In this document: piece by piece, positions 25,551-34,331 of the stretch
Layout of the letters: each line of letters starts with the position of its first letter
Numbering within the stretch: the first letter of the stretch is position 1
Assembly: GCF_025150245.1 (NCBI RefSeq)
Contig: NZ_CP102279.1
Location: forward strand, 1,485,423 to 1,549,422
Length of the DNA stretch: 64,000 nucleotides
Source of the DNA: Dorea formicigenerans
GTDB taxonomy: Bacteria > Bacillota > Clostridia > Lachnospirales > Lachnospiraceae
Direction of reading: 5' to 3'
Notes under the pieces: model-generated
The model's input: the letters and a program-made list of their open reading frames with translations, nothing else
Told to the model about the DNA's origin: nothing
Databases searched by the model: none
Made by a program: the position numbers and the translations under genes

Positions 25551-26837
25551 ATGATAAGTTACAGAAAATTAATCCCATGTATTTATATTGCAGGAGGGAA
25601 AGCGATAAAATGGTTTAATGACCGGGAAGTACTGGCAGATAATGTAGTAGAGCTCGCAAAGCACTACAGCGACCGCGGGGCAGATGAACTTCTGATTTTT
25701 GATTTATCAGATTCTGATGATGATCACGAGGCATCTTTAAATCTTCTCAGACAGATTCATAATGTGATCAGTATTCCAATGGTAGCAGGAGGCAACATCA
25801 AACGTATGGAAGATGTACAGAGAATCCTGTATTCCGGAGCTAAACGAGTGATTTTGAATTTTTCAAAACCGGACAGTGCTGAGATGATGGCAAAAGCGGC
25901 TGAACGTTTCGGAAAAGAGAAGGTTGCAGTTTCGTTAGATGATTTTGACGGATTGTTCAAGCATCAGCATTTGATTGAAGCTAATTGCAGCCAACTGATT
26001 TTTATGCACAGACTGGATCTGAACTCTGTTGTGGCAGTTACAGACATTCCATGTGTCATTGTGACTGATACGATGGAAGAACTGGAATTATTTAAAATTT
26101 TAAAATCCGAAGGAGTCAAAGGTCTGTCTGGACGATATATCAGTCAGCCGGAAATGAATTTTAATGATTTTAAAGAACTCTGCGAAAAAGAAGATATTCA
26201 GATGACTTCATTTGAAAGTATCATGGAGTTCTCGCAGTTTAAGAAAAATCCACAGGGGCTTCTTCCGGTCATCGTACAGCATTACCAGACAGGAGAAGTG
26301 CTGATGCTGGCGTATATGAATGAAGAAGCATTTAACCAGACGGTTAAGACCGGGCGCATGACTTATTACAGCAGAAGCAGACAGAAGCTTTGGCTGAAAG
26401 GAGAGACAAGCGGACATTTTCAGTATGTGAAGTCACTGACAATAGATTGCGATCTGGATACGCTCCTTGCAAAAGTCGATCAGGTGGGAGCAGCTTGTCA
26501 CACAGGAAATCCAACTTGTTTCTTCCAGCCTATTGTTGGAAGTGATAATAATGAGAAGAGCCCGGTACAGGTGTTCGAACATGTTTACCAGACAATTATT
26601 GACAGAAAAAATAATCCAAAGGAGGGGTCTTATACAAATTATCTCTTTGAACAGGGACAGGATAAGATCCTGAAGAAGATTGGAGAAGAAGCAACCGGCA
26701 TTGTGATTGCCTCCAAAAATCCAAATCCGGAAGAATTGAAAACGGAAATGGCAGATTTCCTTTATCATGCTATGGTACTGATGGTGGAAAAAGGAATTAC
26801 ATGGGAAGATATTACAAATCAGTTATTGCAGAAATAG
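25551..26837 (+). CDS. hisIE: HisIE (PR-AMP cyclohydrolase / PR-ATP pyrophosphatase) with N-terminal HisF-like barrel
   Basis: 428-residue fusion. Residues 1-218 resemble the HisF/HisA TIM barrel ([48 protein letters not shown]130DFDG). Residues about 220-330 are the HisI cyclohydrolase with [31 protein letters not shown] and [11 protein letters not shown]. Residues about 340-428 are the HisE pyrophosphatase with [15 protein letters not shown] and [13 protein letters not shown]. The two C-terminal activities look intact and convert PR-ATP to ProFAR. The barrel looks degenerate: the first catalytic Asp of HisF is Tyr12 here, and the second phosphate-binding Gly-Gly loop is not recognisable, so cyclase activity is doubtful. 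No hisA, hisF, hisH or hisC is in the window. The spacing from AAGGAG to the ATG is long. Confidence 0.92.
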   Translation: MISYRKLIPCIYIAGGKAIKWFNDREVLADNVVELAKHYSDRGADELLIFDLSDSDDDHEASLNLLRQIHNVISIPMVAGGNIKRMEDVQRILYSGAKRVILNFSKPDSAEMMAKAAERFGKEKVAVSLDDFDGLFKHQHLIEANCSQLIFMHRLDLNSVVAVTDIPCVIVTDTMEELELFKILKSEGVKGLSGRYISQPEMNFNDFKELCEKEDIQMTSFESIMEFSQFKKNPQGLLPVIVQHYQTGEVLMLAYMNEEAFNQTVKTGRMTYYSRSRQKLWLKGETSGHFQYVKSLTIDCDLDTLLAKVDQVGAACHTGNPTCFFQPIVGSDNNEKSPVQVFEHVYQTIIDRKNNPKEGSYTNYLFEQGQDKILKKIGEEATGIVIASKNPNPEELKTEMADFLYHAMVLMVEKGITWEDITNQLLQK

Positions 26838-26922
26838 ATTCCTTGCAGGTATAGGTGCATAAGTAAGTTCATAGATTTAAGAAAGCGATAAATGTTCAAT
26901 AATGAATAAGGTGGAGGAAGCT

Positions 26923-27240
26923 ATGAATGATGCAGAAAGACGCAGGCAGGAGCTTTTGGAGCAGACAAGGGCTCTGTATAATGATAGAAGGACGATACCT
27001 GCAGTACACCCAAGATATGCAAATGCATATCATTACCTGTATGGAAAGTCACAAGAGGATATAAATGAAGATACAAAAGGCGGAACATTTGGAATCCGCC
27101 TTTTTTTGTGTGCATTGATGTTTGCTGCATTTTTAACAATAGATAAACAAAAACAGGAAGTATTTCATATGAGCAGCAGTGATATAGCCAATGAAATTAC
27201 AAAAGATACGGATATTCAGGAAATTTGGAAATCATTGTAA
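26923..27240 (+). CDS. Small single-pass membrane protein, unknown function
   Basis: 105-residue protein with a charged N-terminal half (MNDAERRRQELLEQTRALY, then TIPAVHPRYANAYHYLYG), one membrane helix (about 61-78, FGIRLFLCALMFAAFLTI) and a C-terminal tail of about 27 residues. Similar small proteins with this N-terminal pattern seem widespread in Lachnospiraceae; function unknown. ATG 26923 was preferred over ATG 26902 because GGAGGA lies at 26913-26918. Oddly, a strong intrinsic terminator (27075-27107) sits in the middle of the coding sequence, just before the membrane helix. Confidence 0.65.
   Translation: MNDAERRRQELLEQTRALYNDRRTIPAVHPRYANAYHYLYGKSQEDINEDTKGGTFGIRLFLCALMFAAFLTIDKQKQEVFHMSSSDIANEITKDTDIQEIWKSL
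27075..27107 (+). terminator. Intrinsic terminator inside the small membrane-protein gene
   Basis: AAAAGGCGGA (27075-27084) pairs with TCCGCCTTTT (27095-27104) around a ten-base loop, and the run continues to seven T residues (27101-27107). It may be the real end of many his-operon transcripts. Confidence 0.75.
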
Positions 27241-27293
27241 CAGGTTGTAATAAGTTGTAACAAAACCTTAAGAAATTCCTAATAACTATCCCG

Positions 27294-27322
27294 TTGAGAA
27301 AAATGTCGAACTGAGCTATACT
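27294..27322 (+). promoter_or_regulatory. Candidate sigma-A promoter for the polysaccharide deacetylase gene
   Basis: TTGAGA (27294-27299) and TATACT (27317-27322) with 17-base spacing lie 41 bases before the ATG at 27364. Confidence 0.6.
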
Positions 27323-27363
27323 TAACTGAGAATAAGAAAAGGAAAAGTGGAGAAAGAATACCT

Positions 27364-29322
27364 ATGAGTAAATTTCGAGATGAAGATGAATTTAATATAG
27401 ATGAAGATCAGAGATATGCTTTTGGTGAAGACTATGATCTGGACGATGAAGACAGTGGATTAGATGACGATGAAGACTATGGAGACTATGATCTGGATGA
27501 AGATTATAATCTGGACGAAGATTATAATCTGGATGATGATTATATAGATTACGGAACAGAAGCAGAAGATTCGGAGAGGTATTCTGACCATGACGAAGAC
27601 GATGATTGGATTTCTCATGAGAATAGAAGAATCCATGGAAACCATTCAAAGAAAAAATCGGATGATCTGAAAGGGCATGATAGCAGAAGTGAAAGACATG
27701 AAACCCTTAAAAACCACCGAAAGAGAAAGAAGAGGAATCAAATCCTGATTTTGGCAGCCTGTTTAGTACTTGCATGTCTGGTCTTGACCGGAATATTAAA
27801 GTTTGCCGGAGTGATTGGTGTTAAGACTGAAGTTACGCTCAAAGCAGACAAGATTGAAATACAACAGAACAGTCAGGATCCGGTAAATCTTACAGCTACG
27901 GCAACATCAGAGGACGAGAAAAAAGCTGCCAAAGTATGGCTGGATAAGAAAAAGGGTTACAGTGTTGCAGATTTCATTAATGAACTGAGAGCTGGAAAGA
28001 ATTATGAGATTTCCACAGATGCCAAGACTGATACAGAAGGAAAATACAAGATCACGATTAAGATGAATTCCGATATCCAGAAAAAGCTGGAGAATGAATG
28101 GAAACATAAAGTCAGACTGACAGTTGAAGGCGGTACATTTGTTGTGACAAATCCAACAGGAACATGGGATGGAGACAAGTTTAAGAAGTACGATGGTACA
28201 TATGTAATGAATGATTTTGTGGTTTCCAAAAGTAAGACTTATTATTTTGATGCAGATGGTAATAAAGTAACCGGAAAGCAGACCATCAATAATGCAACAT
28301 ATTTCTTCAATAAAGACGGTGTTATGCAGACCGGATGGAAGAAAACTGATGACGGAACATATTATCTAGGGGATAATGGTGCGGCAGTCATTGGCTGGCA
28401 GACCATTGAAGATGATGATTATTATTTTGACAATAGTGGAATTATGGCGACCGGAGAAGTTCAGGTAGGTCTTGCAAAATGTACATTTTCCAAAAAAGGT
28501 AAACTGAAATCAAAAGGAGATGTCAATATTGATGCGAGTAAACCGATGGTGGCGCTTACATTTGATGACGGACCGGGAGAACGAACCGGAGAGCTTCTGG
28601 CTCAGTTAGAGAAGTATAATGCACATGCAACATTTTTTATGCAAGGAAAGAATATTCCGGGAAAAGAAGATTTTGTAAAGAAGATGAAAGAAACTGGTTG
28701 TGAATTAGGAAACCATTCTTATGACCATCCGCAGCTTACAAAGCTCAGTGCAGATAAGATCGCAAATCAGATTGGTACAACGAACGATCTGATCCAACAG
28801 GCAGCAGGATCCACGGCAACCGTCATGAGACCACCTTATGGTGCAATCAATGATACGGTAAGATCTTCTGTAGGACTGCCAATGATTTTATGGAGTATTG
28901 ATACCCTGGATTGGAAGACAAGAAATGCGCAGTCAAGCATTGATACGGTTATGAATGATGTACAGGATGGAGATGTTATTCTGATGCATGATATCCATAC
29001 AGAATCTATTGATGCGGCACTTGTCTTGATTCCAAAACTTGAAGAAGCAGGCTATCAGCTCGTGACAGTTTCAGAGATGGCAAAGGCAAAAGGCGTTGCA
29101 TTACAGAACGGTGAGAAGTATGTTGATTTCTGGGCAAAAGATGTAGAAAAGTATAAGAGCAGCGGCTCAGCCCTGACAGATACAAGCAGCAGTTCAACAT
29201 CTGATGCGAAGAGTGAAGCAACATCTGATGCAGACAGCTCAAAGAAAAGTGACAGCACTTCTTCGAAGAATAGCAGTTCTTCAAAAAAAAGCAATTCTAA
29301 AAAGAGCAGTAAGAAGAATTAA
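27364..29322 (+). CDS. Polysaccharide deacetylase (NodB domain) with cell wall-binding repeats
   Basis: 652-residue exported, membrane-anchored protein. Residues 1-120 are cytoplasmic and strongly acidic, with Tyr-Asn-Leu-Asp-Glu repeats, ending in a basic stretch. One membrane helix lies at about 127-148. A beta-rich region (about 150-270) is followed by three or four choline-binding/CW1-type repeats (about 280-375: ITYFFNKDGVMQTGW-like units). The NodB deacetylase domain (about 395-570) has TFDDGPGERT, NHSYDHPQL (metal His), RPPYGAIN and ILMHDIH, all expected for a zinc N-deacetylase of peptidoglycan or another glycan. The last 55 residues are Ser/Lys/Asp-rich and disordered. It is flanked by its own promoter and terminator. 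Confidence 0.92.
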   Translation: MSKFRDEDEFNIDEDQRYAFGEDYDLDDEDSGLDDDEDYGDYDLDEDYNLDEDYNLDDDYIDYGTEAEDSERYSDHDEDDDWISHENRRIHGNHSKKKSDDLKGHDSRSERHETLKNHRKRKKRNQILILAACLVLACLVLTGILKFAGVIGVKTEVTLKADKIEIQQNSQDPVNLTATATSEDEKKAAKVWLDKKKGYSVADFINELRAGKNYEISTDAKTDTEGKYKITIKMNSDIQKKLENEWKHKVRLTVEGGTFVVTNPTGTWDGDKFKKYDGTYVMNDFVVSKSKTYYFDADGNKVTGKQTINNATYFFNKDGVMQTGWKKTDDGTYYLGDNGAAVIGWQTIEDDDYYFDNSGIMATGEVQVGLAKCTFSKKGKLKSKGDVNIDASKPMVALTFDDGPGERTGELLAQLEKYNAHATFFMQGKNIPGKEDFVKKMKETGCELGNHSYDHPQLTKLSADKIANQIGTTNDLIQQAAGSTATVMRPPYGAINDTVRSSVGLPMILWSIDTLDWKTRNAQSSIDTVMNDVQDGDVILMHDIHTESIDAALVLIPKLEEAGYQLVTVSEMAKAKGVALQNGEKYVDFWAKDVEKYKSSGSALTDTSSSSTSDAKSEATSDADSSKKSDSTSSKNSSSSKKSNSKKSSKKN

Positions 29323-29350
29323 AAAAGTATATATAAAACATGAAGTATTA

Positions 29351-29395
29351 AAGAAAGAATCTGCAAGCCACAATCAACAGATTCTTTCTTTTTGC
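29351..29395 (+). terminator. Intrinsic terminator after the deacetylase gene
   Basis: A 13-bp perfect stem (29351-29363 with 29378-29390) with a 14-base loop, ending in a T-rich run. Confidence 0.85.
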
Positions 29396-29469
29396 ATTAT
29401 TTGAAAATCAGATAAATTGTGCTACAATAGACCACAGAAAAAAGATAGATGCAGGAGGCGTTACATTAG

Positions 29470-30060
29470 ATGAGAACAAGTAAGATTACAAGAGACGAGG
29501 CACTAAAATTACTGGAGAAATACAACAAAGAGCCTTTTCATATTCAACATGGACTGACTGTAGAAGGCGTGATGCGCTGGTATGCAAAAGAACTTGGATA
29601 CGGTGAGGAAGAAGAATACTGGGGACAGGTCGGACTGCTCCATGATATTGATTTTGAATTGTATCCAGAACAGCATTGTATTAAAGCACCAGATTTGTTA
29701 AAAGAAGGTGGAGTTGGTGAGGATATGATTTATTCTGTCTGTTCTCATGGATATGGAATCTGCTGTGATATAAAACCAGAGCATGAGATGGAAAAAGTAT
29801 TATTTGCGGCCGATGAGCTGACAGGACTGATCTGGTCAGCGGCACTGATGCGTCCTTCTAAGAGCGTAATGGATATGGAGGTAAAGAGCCTGAAGAAAAA
29901 ATTCAAAGATAAGAAATTTGCGGCAGGCTGTTCCAGAGACGTAATCCGTCAGGGTGCCGAGAATCTTGGCTGGGAGCTGGATGAGTTATTTGAGAAGACG
30001 ATTCTTGCAATGAGAAGCTGCGAGGCAGAGATTCAGAAAGCTATGGCGGAGAGAGCGTAG
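29470..30060 (+). CDS. HD domain hydrolase
   Basis: 196-residue HD superfamily phosphohydrolase of the HDIG type. The metal-binding pattern is spread over HIQHGLTVEG (residues 24-33), LLHDIDFE (H58/D59), CSHGYGICCDI and FAADELTGLIWSAAL, the last being characteristic of this uncharacterised subgroup. The substrate is unknown. AGGAGGCG lies about ten bases before the ATG. It stands alone between two envelope genes. Confidence 0.85.
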   Translation: MRTSKITRDEALKLLEKYNKEPFHIQHGLTVEGVMRWYAKELGYGEEEEYWGQVGLLHDIDFELYPEQHCIKAPDLLKEGGVGEDMIYSVCSHGYGICCDIKPEHEMEKVLFAADELTGLIWSAALMRPSKSVMDMEVKSLKKKFKDKKFAAGCSRDVIRQGAENLGWELDELFEKTILAMRSCEAEIQKAMAERA

Positions 30061-30196
30061 CAGGTACAGGTAAAAATAATATGTAACTTTGAAAGTCATT
30101 GGATTTCGGTCTGAAAAAATCCGGAAGCTGATGTCTGCAAACTGTGAAATAAGTATGAAAATTTCCGATAAGCTTTTTATTTAAGAATAAATGGTG

Positions 30197-30306
30197 TATA
30201 ATGTGTTATTATTCAGATGCCAGCTGAGAGTATAAAGCTATTCGCTGGCATTATGGTTGAGAAAATTTCCTCAGCATTTTATTAAATAGTTAAGAAGGTA
30301 CAACTT
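30197..30306 (+). promoter_or_regulatory. Candidate promoter and structured leader of the NlpC/P60 gene
   Basis: TATAAT (30197-30202) starts an AT-rich stretch. Downstream the leader can fold a TGCCAGC/GCTGGCA stem (from about 30218) and a small TGAG/CTCA hairpin before the ribosome site AAGGT and GTG 30307. No -35 box is clear and no known riboswitch pattern was recognised. Confidence 0.35.
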
Positions 30307-32535
30307 GTGAAAACTAAAAAGACCAACATTATAAAAAAACAAGGAACAAAGACATTGGCAGGGATTCTGGCAGTTGGTATGACATTTGGCACACCGGTCT
30401 CAGTACTTGCAGACGATAATACACCGGACAGTACGATGGAACAACAGGCAGGGGTACAAAATGTACTGGCTAAAAAAGTCGATGGTTCAGAAACTTTGGT
30501 AAAAGTATCTGAAGTAGTACTTGGAATGATTCAGCGCAATGAGGTGAAGCTGGACACCGATAAGTTTCTGAAAGATGTGACGACTGGACAGAAGGTAGAT
30601 CCGACAACCGGAAAACGAGTAACAGAACTGGAAACACCCGTAGAACCGAGCGAACCGGAAATACCGACAACACCGACAGAACCGAGTGAACCGAGTGAAC
30701 CGAGTGAACCGGAAATACCGACAACACCGACAGAACCGAGTGAGCCGGATGAACCGGAAACTCCTGCTGACAATATAGAAAATACAGAGACAGATCAGAA
30801 TGGGCAAGCTAATCAGGAGGAAGCTGTTCAAACTGAGAATACAGAAACAGCAAGTAATGAGGATTTAATTTCCAGGCAGCAGATTGTAAAACTTCCACAG
30901 ATTATTGATGATTTCAGATTTTGGACAGTTGCGAGAACTTATGCATTTGCAAAGGATAATCTGTATGTCAGAGAATCCATTCCGGAAGGAATAGATGGAA
31001 CCGCCGACACATCAGATGAGTCTTTGAAAGCAGATAAAAAGGCTGCGAAAAAAGAAGCAAAAAAGTTAAATGCCATTTACGAAAAGGCAGAGCAGAATAA
31101 AAAAGCAGCAATTCACGCAGAGCCTATTACCGAACAGCAACAGACAGAAGACGATGTGACACTAAACGAGAATGTAACAGATCAGAATGCTGAGCAGGTC
31201 CGTTACATTGGTAAACTTGATAAGAATGGTCTTCTTTACATTTTAAAAGAAGAAGAAAATGGCTGGCTTTACGTAGAGTCCGGTAATGTCAGAGGATTTG
31301 TGAAAGCATCAGAAGTTTATACCAGCAATGCAGCGCAGAAACTTTTGGAAGTTTATCAAAAAGAAGCAAAGAAAACTGCAGCAGAGAATGGGACTGAATA
31401 TACTGGAATTGAAGGAACGGCAGCAATTGCCCAGACATTAGTTTCACCACTGGAAAATCAGGCATATACGTATCTGCGTGCAACGGTAAATCAAACTGTT
31501 GCAGATAAGAATTATGCGACGGTAAATGCGACGATGCTGAATGTACGTGAGGGCAAAGGTACAGAATCCAGAATCGTGGGAACGATGAATCAGGGAGCGC
31601 TTTGTTATGTGCTTGCAGATGCGGATTCTGACTGGGTATATGTGGAGTCCGCAGATGTGCGTGGATTTGTGGCAAGACAATATCTGAATACTGGAGATGA
31701 AGTAACCACACAGGTGGAGATTACAGGTGAGGATCACTATCAGACTGCAGAAGAAATTATATCGCCAGAAGAGAATCAGGCACTTTACTATACACTGACG
31801 TCTACAAAAGAAGGAACTCCGAATGGAGCAGTTCGAGAATCTATTTTGGAATATGCGTCTCAGTTTATAGGTAATCCATATGTCTGGGGAGGAACCAGTC
31901 TGACAGAAGGGGCAGACTGTTCTGGATTTGTGCAGCAGATTTATAAGGCATACGGATATGAACTTCCAAGAGTTGCACAAGATCAGAGTCAGTATGGGAC
32001 ACAGATTCCTGTGGAAGATGCCCAGCCGGGAGATCTGATTTTCTACGCAAAAGCAGGACATGTTTACCATGTAGTCATGTATGCTGGCGATGGAAAAACG
32101 ATTGAGGCAGCCAACACGAAAGCCGGAATTATCAGTGGCACTGTCAATACGGAAAATGCAGTGTGGGCAACTCGTATATTGGAGGATAATGAGGTAGTTG
32201 TTGATGGAGGCATTGGAGAAGTCAATGCAACGACAGATATGTATGGTACATGTCTTGGAAATTTTAAGATTACATACTACTGCGCATGCGAAAAGTGTTG
32301 TAATAAAGCAGATGGAATTACAGCAACAGGAAGCCGTGTGGCAGAAGGAAGAACCATTGCAGTTGATCCAAGTGTAATTCCATACGGAACAAAAGTTATC
32401 ATCGGAGGACATATATTTACAGCAGAAGACTGTGGTGGAGCGATTAAGCAGAATCACATTGATATCTATGTGAACAGCCATGAAGAAGCAGAGGCGCTTG
32501 GCGTGGCAAATGCCTCTGTATATCTGGTGAAGTAA
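30307..32535 (+). CDS. Secreted cell wall hydrolase: SH3 repeats, NlpC/P60 and 3D domain
   Basis: 742-residue secreted protein starting at GTG with a signal peptide (cleavage likely after SVLAD, about residue 35). After an N-terminal region comes a Glu-Pro-Ser/Thr-rich linker (about 112-155), then two bacterial SH3 domains (about 290-335 and 395-445; motifs GWLYVESGNVRGFV and DWVYVESADVRGFV). The NlpC/P60 peptidase (about 505-620) has WGGTSLTEGADCSGFVQQIY with the catalytic Cys, and HVYHVVMYAG with the His. The C-terminal 3D domain (about 645-740; TYYCACEKCC, AVDPSVIPYGTKV, EDCGGAIKQNHIDIYV) is the Asp-triad fold found in RpfB/MltA-type lytic enzymes. It probably remodels peptidoglycan. A terminator follows. 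Confidence 0.93.
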   Translation: MKTKKTNIIKKQGTKTLAGILAVGMTFGTPVSVLADDNTPDSTMEQQAGVQNVLAKKVDGSETLVKVSEVVLGMIQRNEVKLDTDKFLKDVTTGQKVDPTTGKRVTELETPVEPSEPEIPTTPTEPSEPSEPSEPEIPTTPTEPSEPDEPETPADNIENTETDQNGQANQEEAVQTENTETASNEDLISRQQIVKLPQIIDDFRFWTVARTYAFAKDNLYVRESIPEGIDGTADTSDESLKADKKAAKKEAKKLNAIYEKAEQNKKAAIHAEPITEQQQTEDDVTLNENVTDQNAEQVRYIGKLDKNGLLYILKEEENGWLYVESGNVRGFVKASEVYTSNAAQKLLEVYQKEAKKTAAENGTEYTGIEGTAAIAQTLVSPLENQAYTYLRATVNQTVADKNYATVNATMLNVREGKGTESRIVGTMNQGALCYVLADADSDWVYVESADVRGFVARQYLNTGDEVTTQVEITGEDHYQTAEEIISPEENQALYYTLTSTKEGTPNGAVRESILEYASQFIGNPYVWGGTSLTEGADCSGFVQQIYKAYGYELPRVAQDQSQYGTQIPVEDAQPGDLIFYAKAGHVYHVVMYAGDGKTIEAANTKAGIISGTVNTENAVWATRILEDNEVVVDGGIGEVNATTDMYGTCLGNFKITYYCACEKCCNKADGITATGSRVAEGRTIAVDPSVIPYGTKVIIGGHIFTAEDCGGAIKQNHIDIYVNSHEEAEALGVANASVYLVK
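30643..30765 (+). repeat. Tandem repeat coding for the Glu-Pro-Ser linker
   Basis: A 36-base unit starting GAACCGAG at 30643 recurs at 30697 (54 bases, 18 codons, later), with extra nine-base GAACCGAGT units in between. It encodes the EPSEP/IPTTPT wall-spanning linker and is a likely spot for length variation between strains. Confidence 0.8.
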
Positions 32536-32573
32536 GGATTTTTTTTGAAGATTTATTATGAATTGCAAAATGA

Positions 32574-32614
32574 GAGACAGTAAAGTAATGAAATCATGCT
32601 TTGCTGTCTTTTCT
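32574..32614 (+). terminator. Intrinsic terminator after the NlpC/P60 gene
   Basis: GACAGTAAAG (32576-32585) pairs with CTTTGCTGTC (32599-32608, one G-U) and is followed by TTTTCT. Confidence 0.7.
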
Positions 32615-32671
32615 GAGCTAAAAACACAGGCGTTTATTTTCATATAGAGGATAATAAAAAGGAAGAAAATT

Positions 32672-34018
32672 ATGAGCAGGGAAAACAAATACGAGATTGA
32701 TATGTGTAATGGATCAATCATGGACAAGTTAATATCATTTGCATTGCCGTTGATGTTATCCGGTATGCTGCAGTTAATGTTCAATGCGGTGGATATTGTA
32801 GTCGTAGGAAGATTCAGTGGAAGCCAGTCTCTTGCGGCAGTAGGGGCAACGACAGCGCTTATTTATCTTTTTACAAACTTATTTATTGGTATTTCTCTTG
32901 GTGCAAATGTATTAGCTGCCCGATATTATGCAGCGGGAAAGCATGAAGAGATGTCCGAGACCGTTCATACAGCGATGATGTTTGCTTTGATCAGTGGAAT
33001 TATTATGATTTTTGTGGGATTATTTTTTTCAAGACTTGCGCTTGAGATTATGGGTACCCCTTCTGATGTTATTGATCAGGCAACGTTGTATATGAGAATT
33101 TATTTCCTGGGTATGCCTTTTTTTATGCTTTATAATTACGGCGCAGCCATATTAAGAGCTGTCGGAGATACGAAACGGCCGCTGATATTCCTGATTATTT
33201 CCGGAGTGGTCAATGCGTGCTTAAATATGTTGCTTGTTATTGTATTCCATCTGGACGTGGCAGGAGTTGCAATTGCAACGGTGACTTCACAATTTATTTC
33301 CTGTGTACTGGTAATTGGTTGTTTATACAGAACTAAGAGCAGCTACCAGTTACGATTTTCCCGCTTGAAGATACGGAAGGAATATCTGAAACCAATCTGC
33401 CAGGTTGGAATCCCGGCTGGAATTCAAAGTACTGTAATTAATTTTTCAAATGCATTGCTTCAATCTTCGGTGAATTCATTTGGTTCAACGACTATGGCCG
33501 GATATACAGCAGCAAATAATATTTTTGGATTCTTATATGTCTCTGTCAATGCAATCACACAGGCATGTATGAGCTTTACCAGTCAGAACTATGGACTGCG
33601 AAAACTGAAACGTATGGATAAAATATTGATTGATTGCCTAATTCTGACGGTTGTCGTATCGCTTGTATTAGGAGGCGGAGTTTATTTATTTGGAGCAGAG
33701 ATTCTGAGATTATATACAGAAGAGGCGGAAGTAATCCGTTGTGGTATAGAAATTTTTGCATATACCACCGTGACATATTTCCTGTGCGGAATTATGGATC
33801 TTTTTCCAGGGGCACTCCGTGGTATGGATCGTTCAACAGTACCGATGATCTTATCCGTTATTGGTACAGTGGGAACAAGAATTGTATGGGTGTTCTGGTT
33901 GTTCCCGGCTCACCGTTCGCTGGCATTTCTGTTTATTTCATATCCGGCATCATGGCTCATTACAATTGCGATGCAAGTTATTTGCTTTTATCTTGTGAGG
34001 AGAAAAGTGCATGGGTAA
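32672..34018 (+). CDS. MATE family efflux transporter
   Basis: 448-residue integral membrane protein with about twelve hydrophobic helices, of the multidrug and toxic compound extrusion family (DinF/NorM-like). N-terminal signatures include GSIMDKLISFALPLMLSGMLQ, NAVDIVVVGRFSG and the mid-region motif GDTKRPLIF. It likely exports cationic compounds using a Na+ or H+ gradient; the substrate is unknown. GGAAG precedes the ATG. It appears to be a single-gene unit. Confidence 0.93.
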   Translation: MSRENKYEIDMCNGSIMDKLISFALPLMLSGMLQLMFNAVDIVVVGRFSGSQSLAAVGATTALIYLFTNLFIGISLGANVLAARYYAAGKHEEMSETVHTAMMFALISGIIMIFVGLFFSRLALEIMGTPSDVIDQATLYMRIYFLGMPFFMLYNYGAAILRAVGDTKRPLIFLIISGVVNACLNMLLVIVFHLDVAGVAIATVTSQFISCVLVIGCLYRTKSSYQLRFSRLKIRKEYLKPICQVGIPAGIQSTVINFSNALLQSSVNSFGSTTMAGYTAANNIFGFLYVSVNAITQACMSFTSQNYGLRKLKRMDKILIDCLILTVVVSLVLGGGVYLFGAEILRLYTEEAEVIRCGIEIFAYTTVTYFLCGIMDLFPGALRGMDRSTVPMILSVIGTVGTRIVWVFWLFPAHRSLAFLFISYPASWLITIAMQVICFYLVRRKVHG

Positions 34019-34331
34019 CAGTAGATTATGCTAAGATTTGACAGGAAATCCTGGATGTAACCGATAGTGAATAATATGTGGGAAAATATGCAATCGAATT
34101 TAATTGACTATTATCTGATTACCATATATTATTATATATTGTTAACCATTACTAAACGTCAGTCAGTGTTTAGAATTTTGGAAGTTTTGTAGTAATTTAC
34201 GATTTTCACTCTAGAATAGACTAAAATACAGCAAAAAAACAGTTACAAAAAACAACGAAAATTTATGATTTTACAAGAAAAAACAGTAAGAATTTCTTTG
34301 TGTATATTGCATAAAGAATCGAGGAGATTTA
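34019..34331. other. AT-rich intergenic region, no gene
   Basis: A 313-base gap between the MATE gene and the radical SAM gene. It is very AT-rich, with a small CTAAAC/GTTTAG hairpin (around 34153-34175) and the GAGGAG ribosome site of the next gene. No open frame, RNA gene or clear terminator was found. Confidence 0.6.

Noticed and set aside
30208-30306. Cyclic di-AMP (ydaO) riboswitch before the NlpC/P60 gene
   Set aside because: The conserved core of that riboswitch is not recognisable and the leader seems too short.
30643-30765. CRISPR-like array
   Set aside because: The repeats are in-frame coding repeats for a Pro-rich linker, without spacers.
31444-32784. 446-codon open frame on the - strand
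   Set aside because: It overlaps the clearly coding NlpC/P60 gene and the start of the MATE gene, has Cys/Ile/Phe-rich composition typical of a frame shadow, and no ribosome site.
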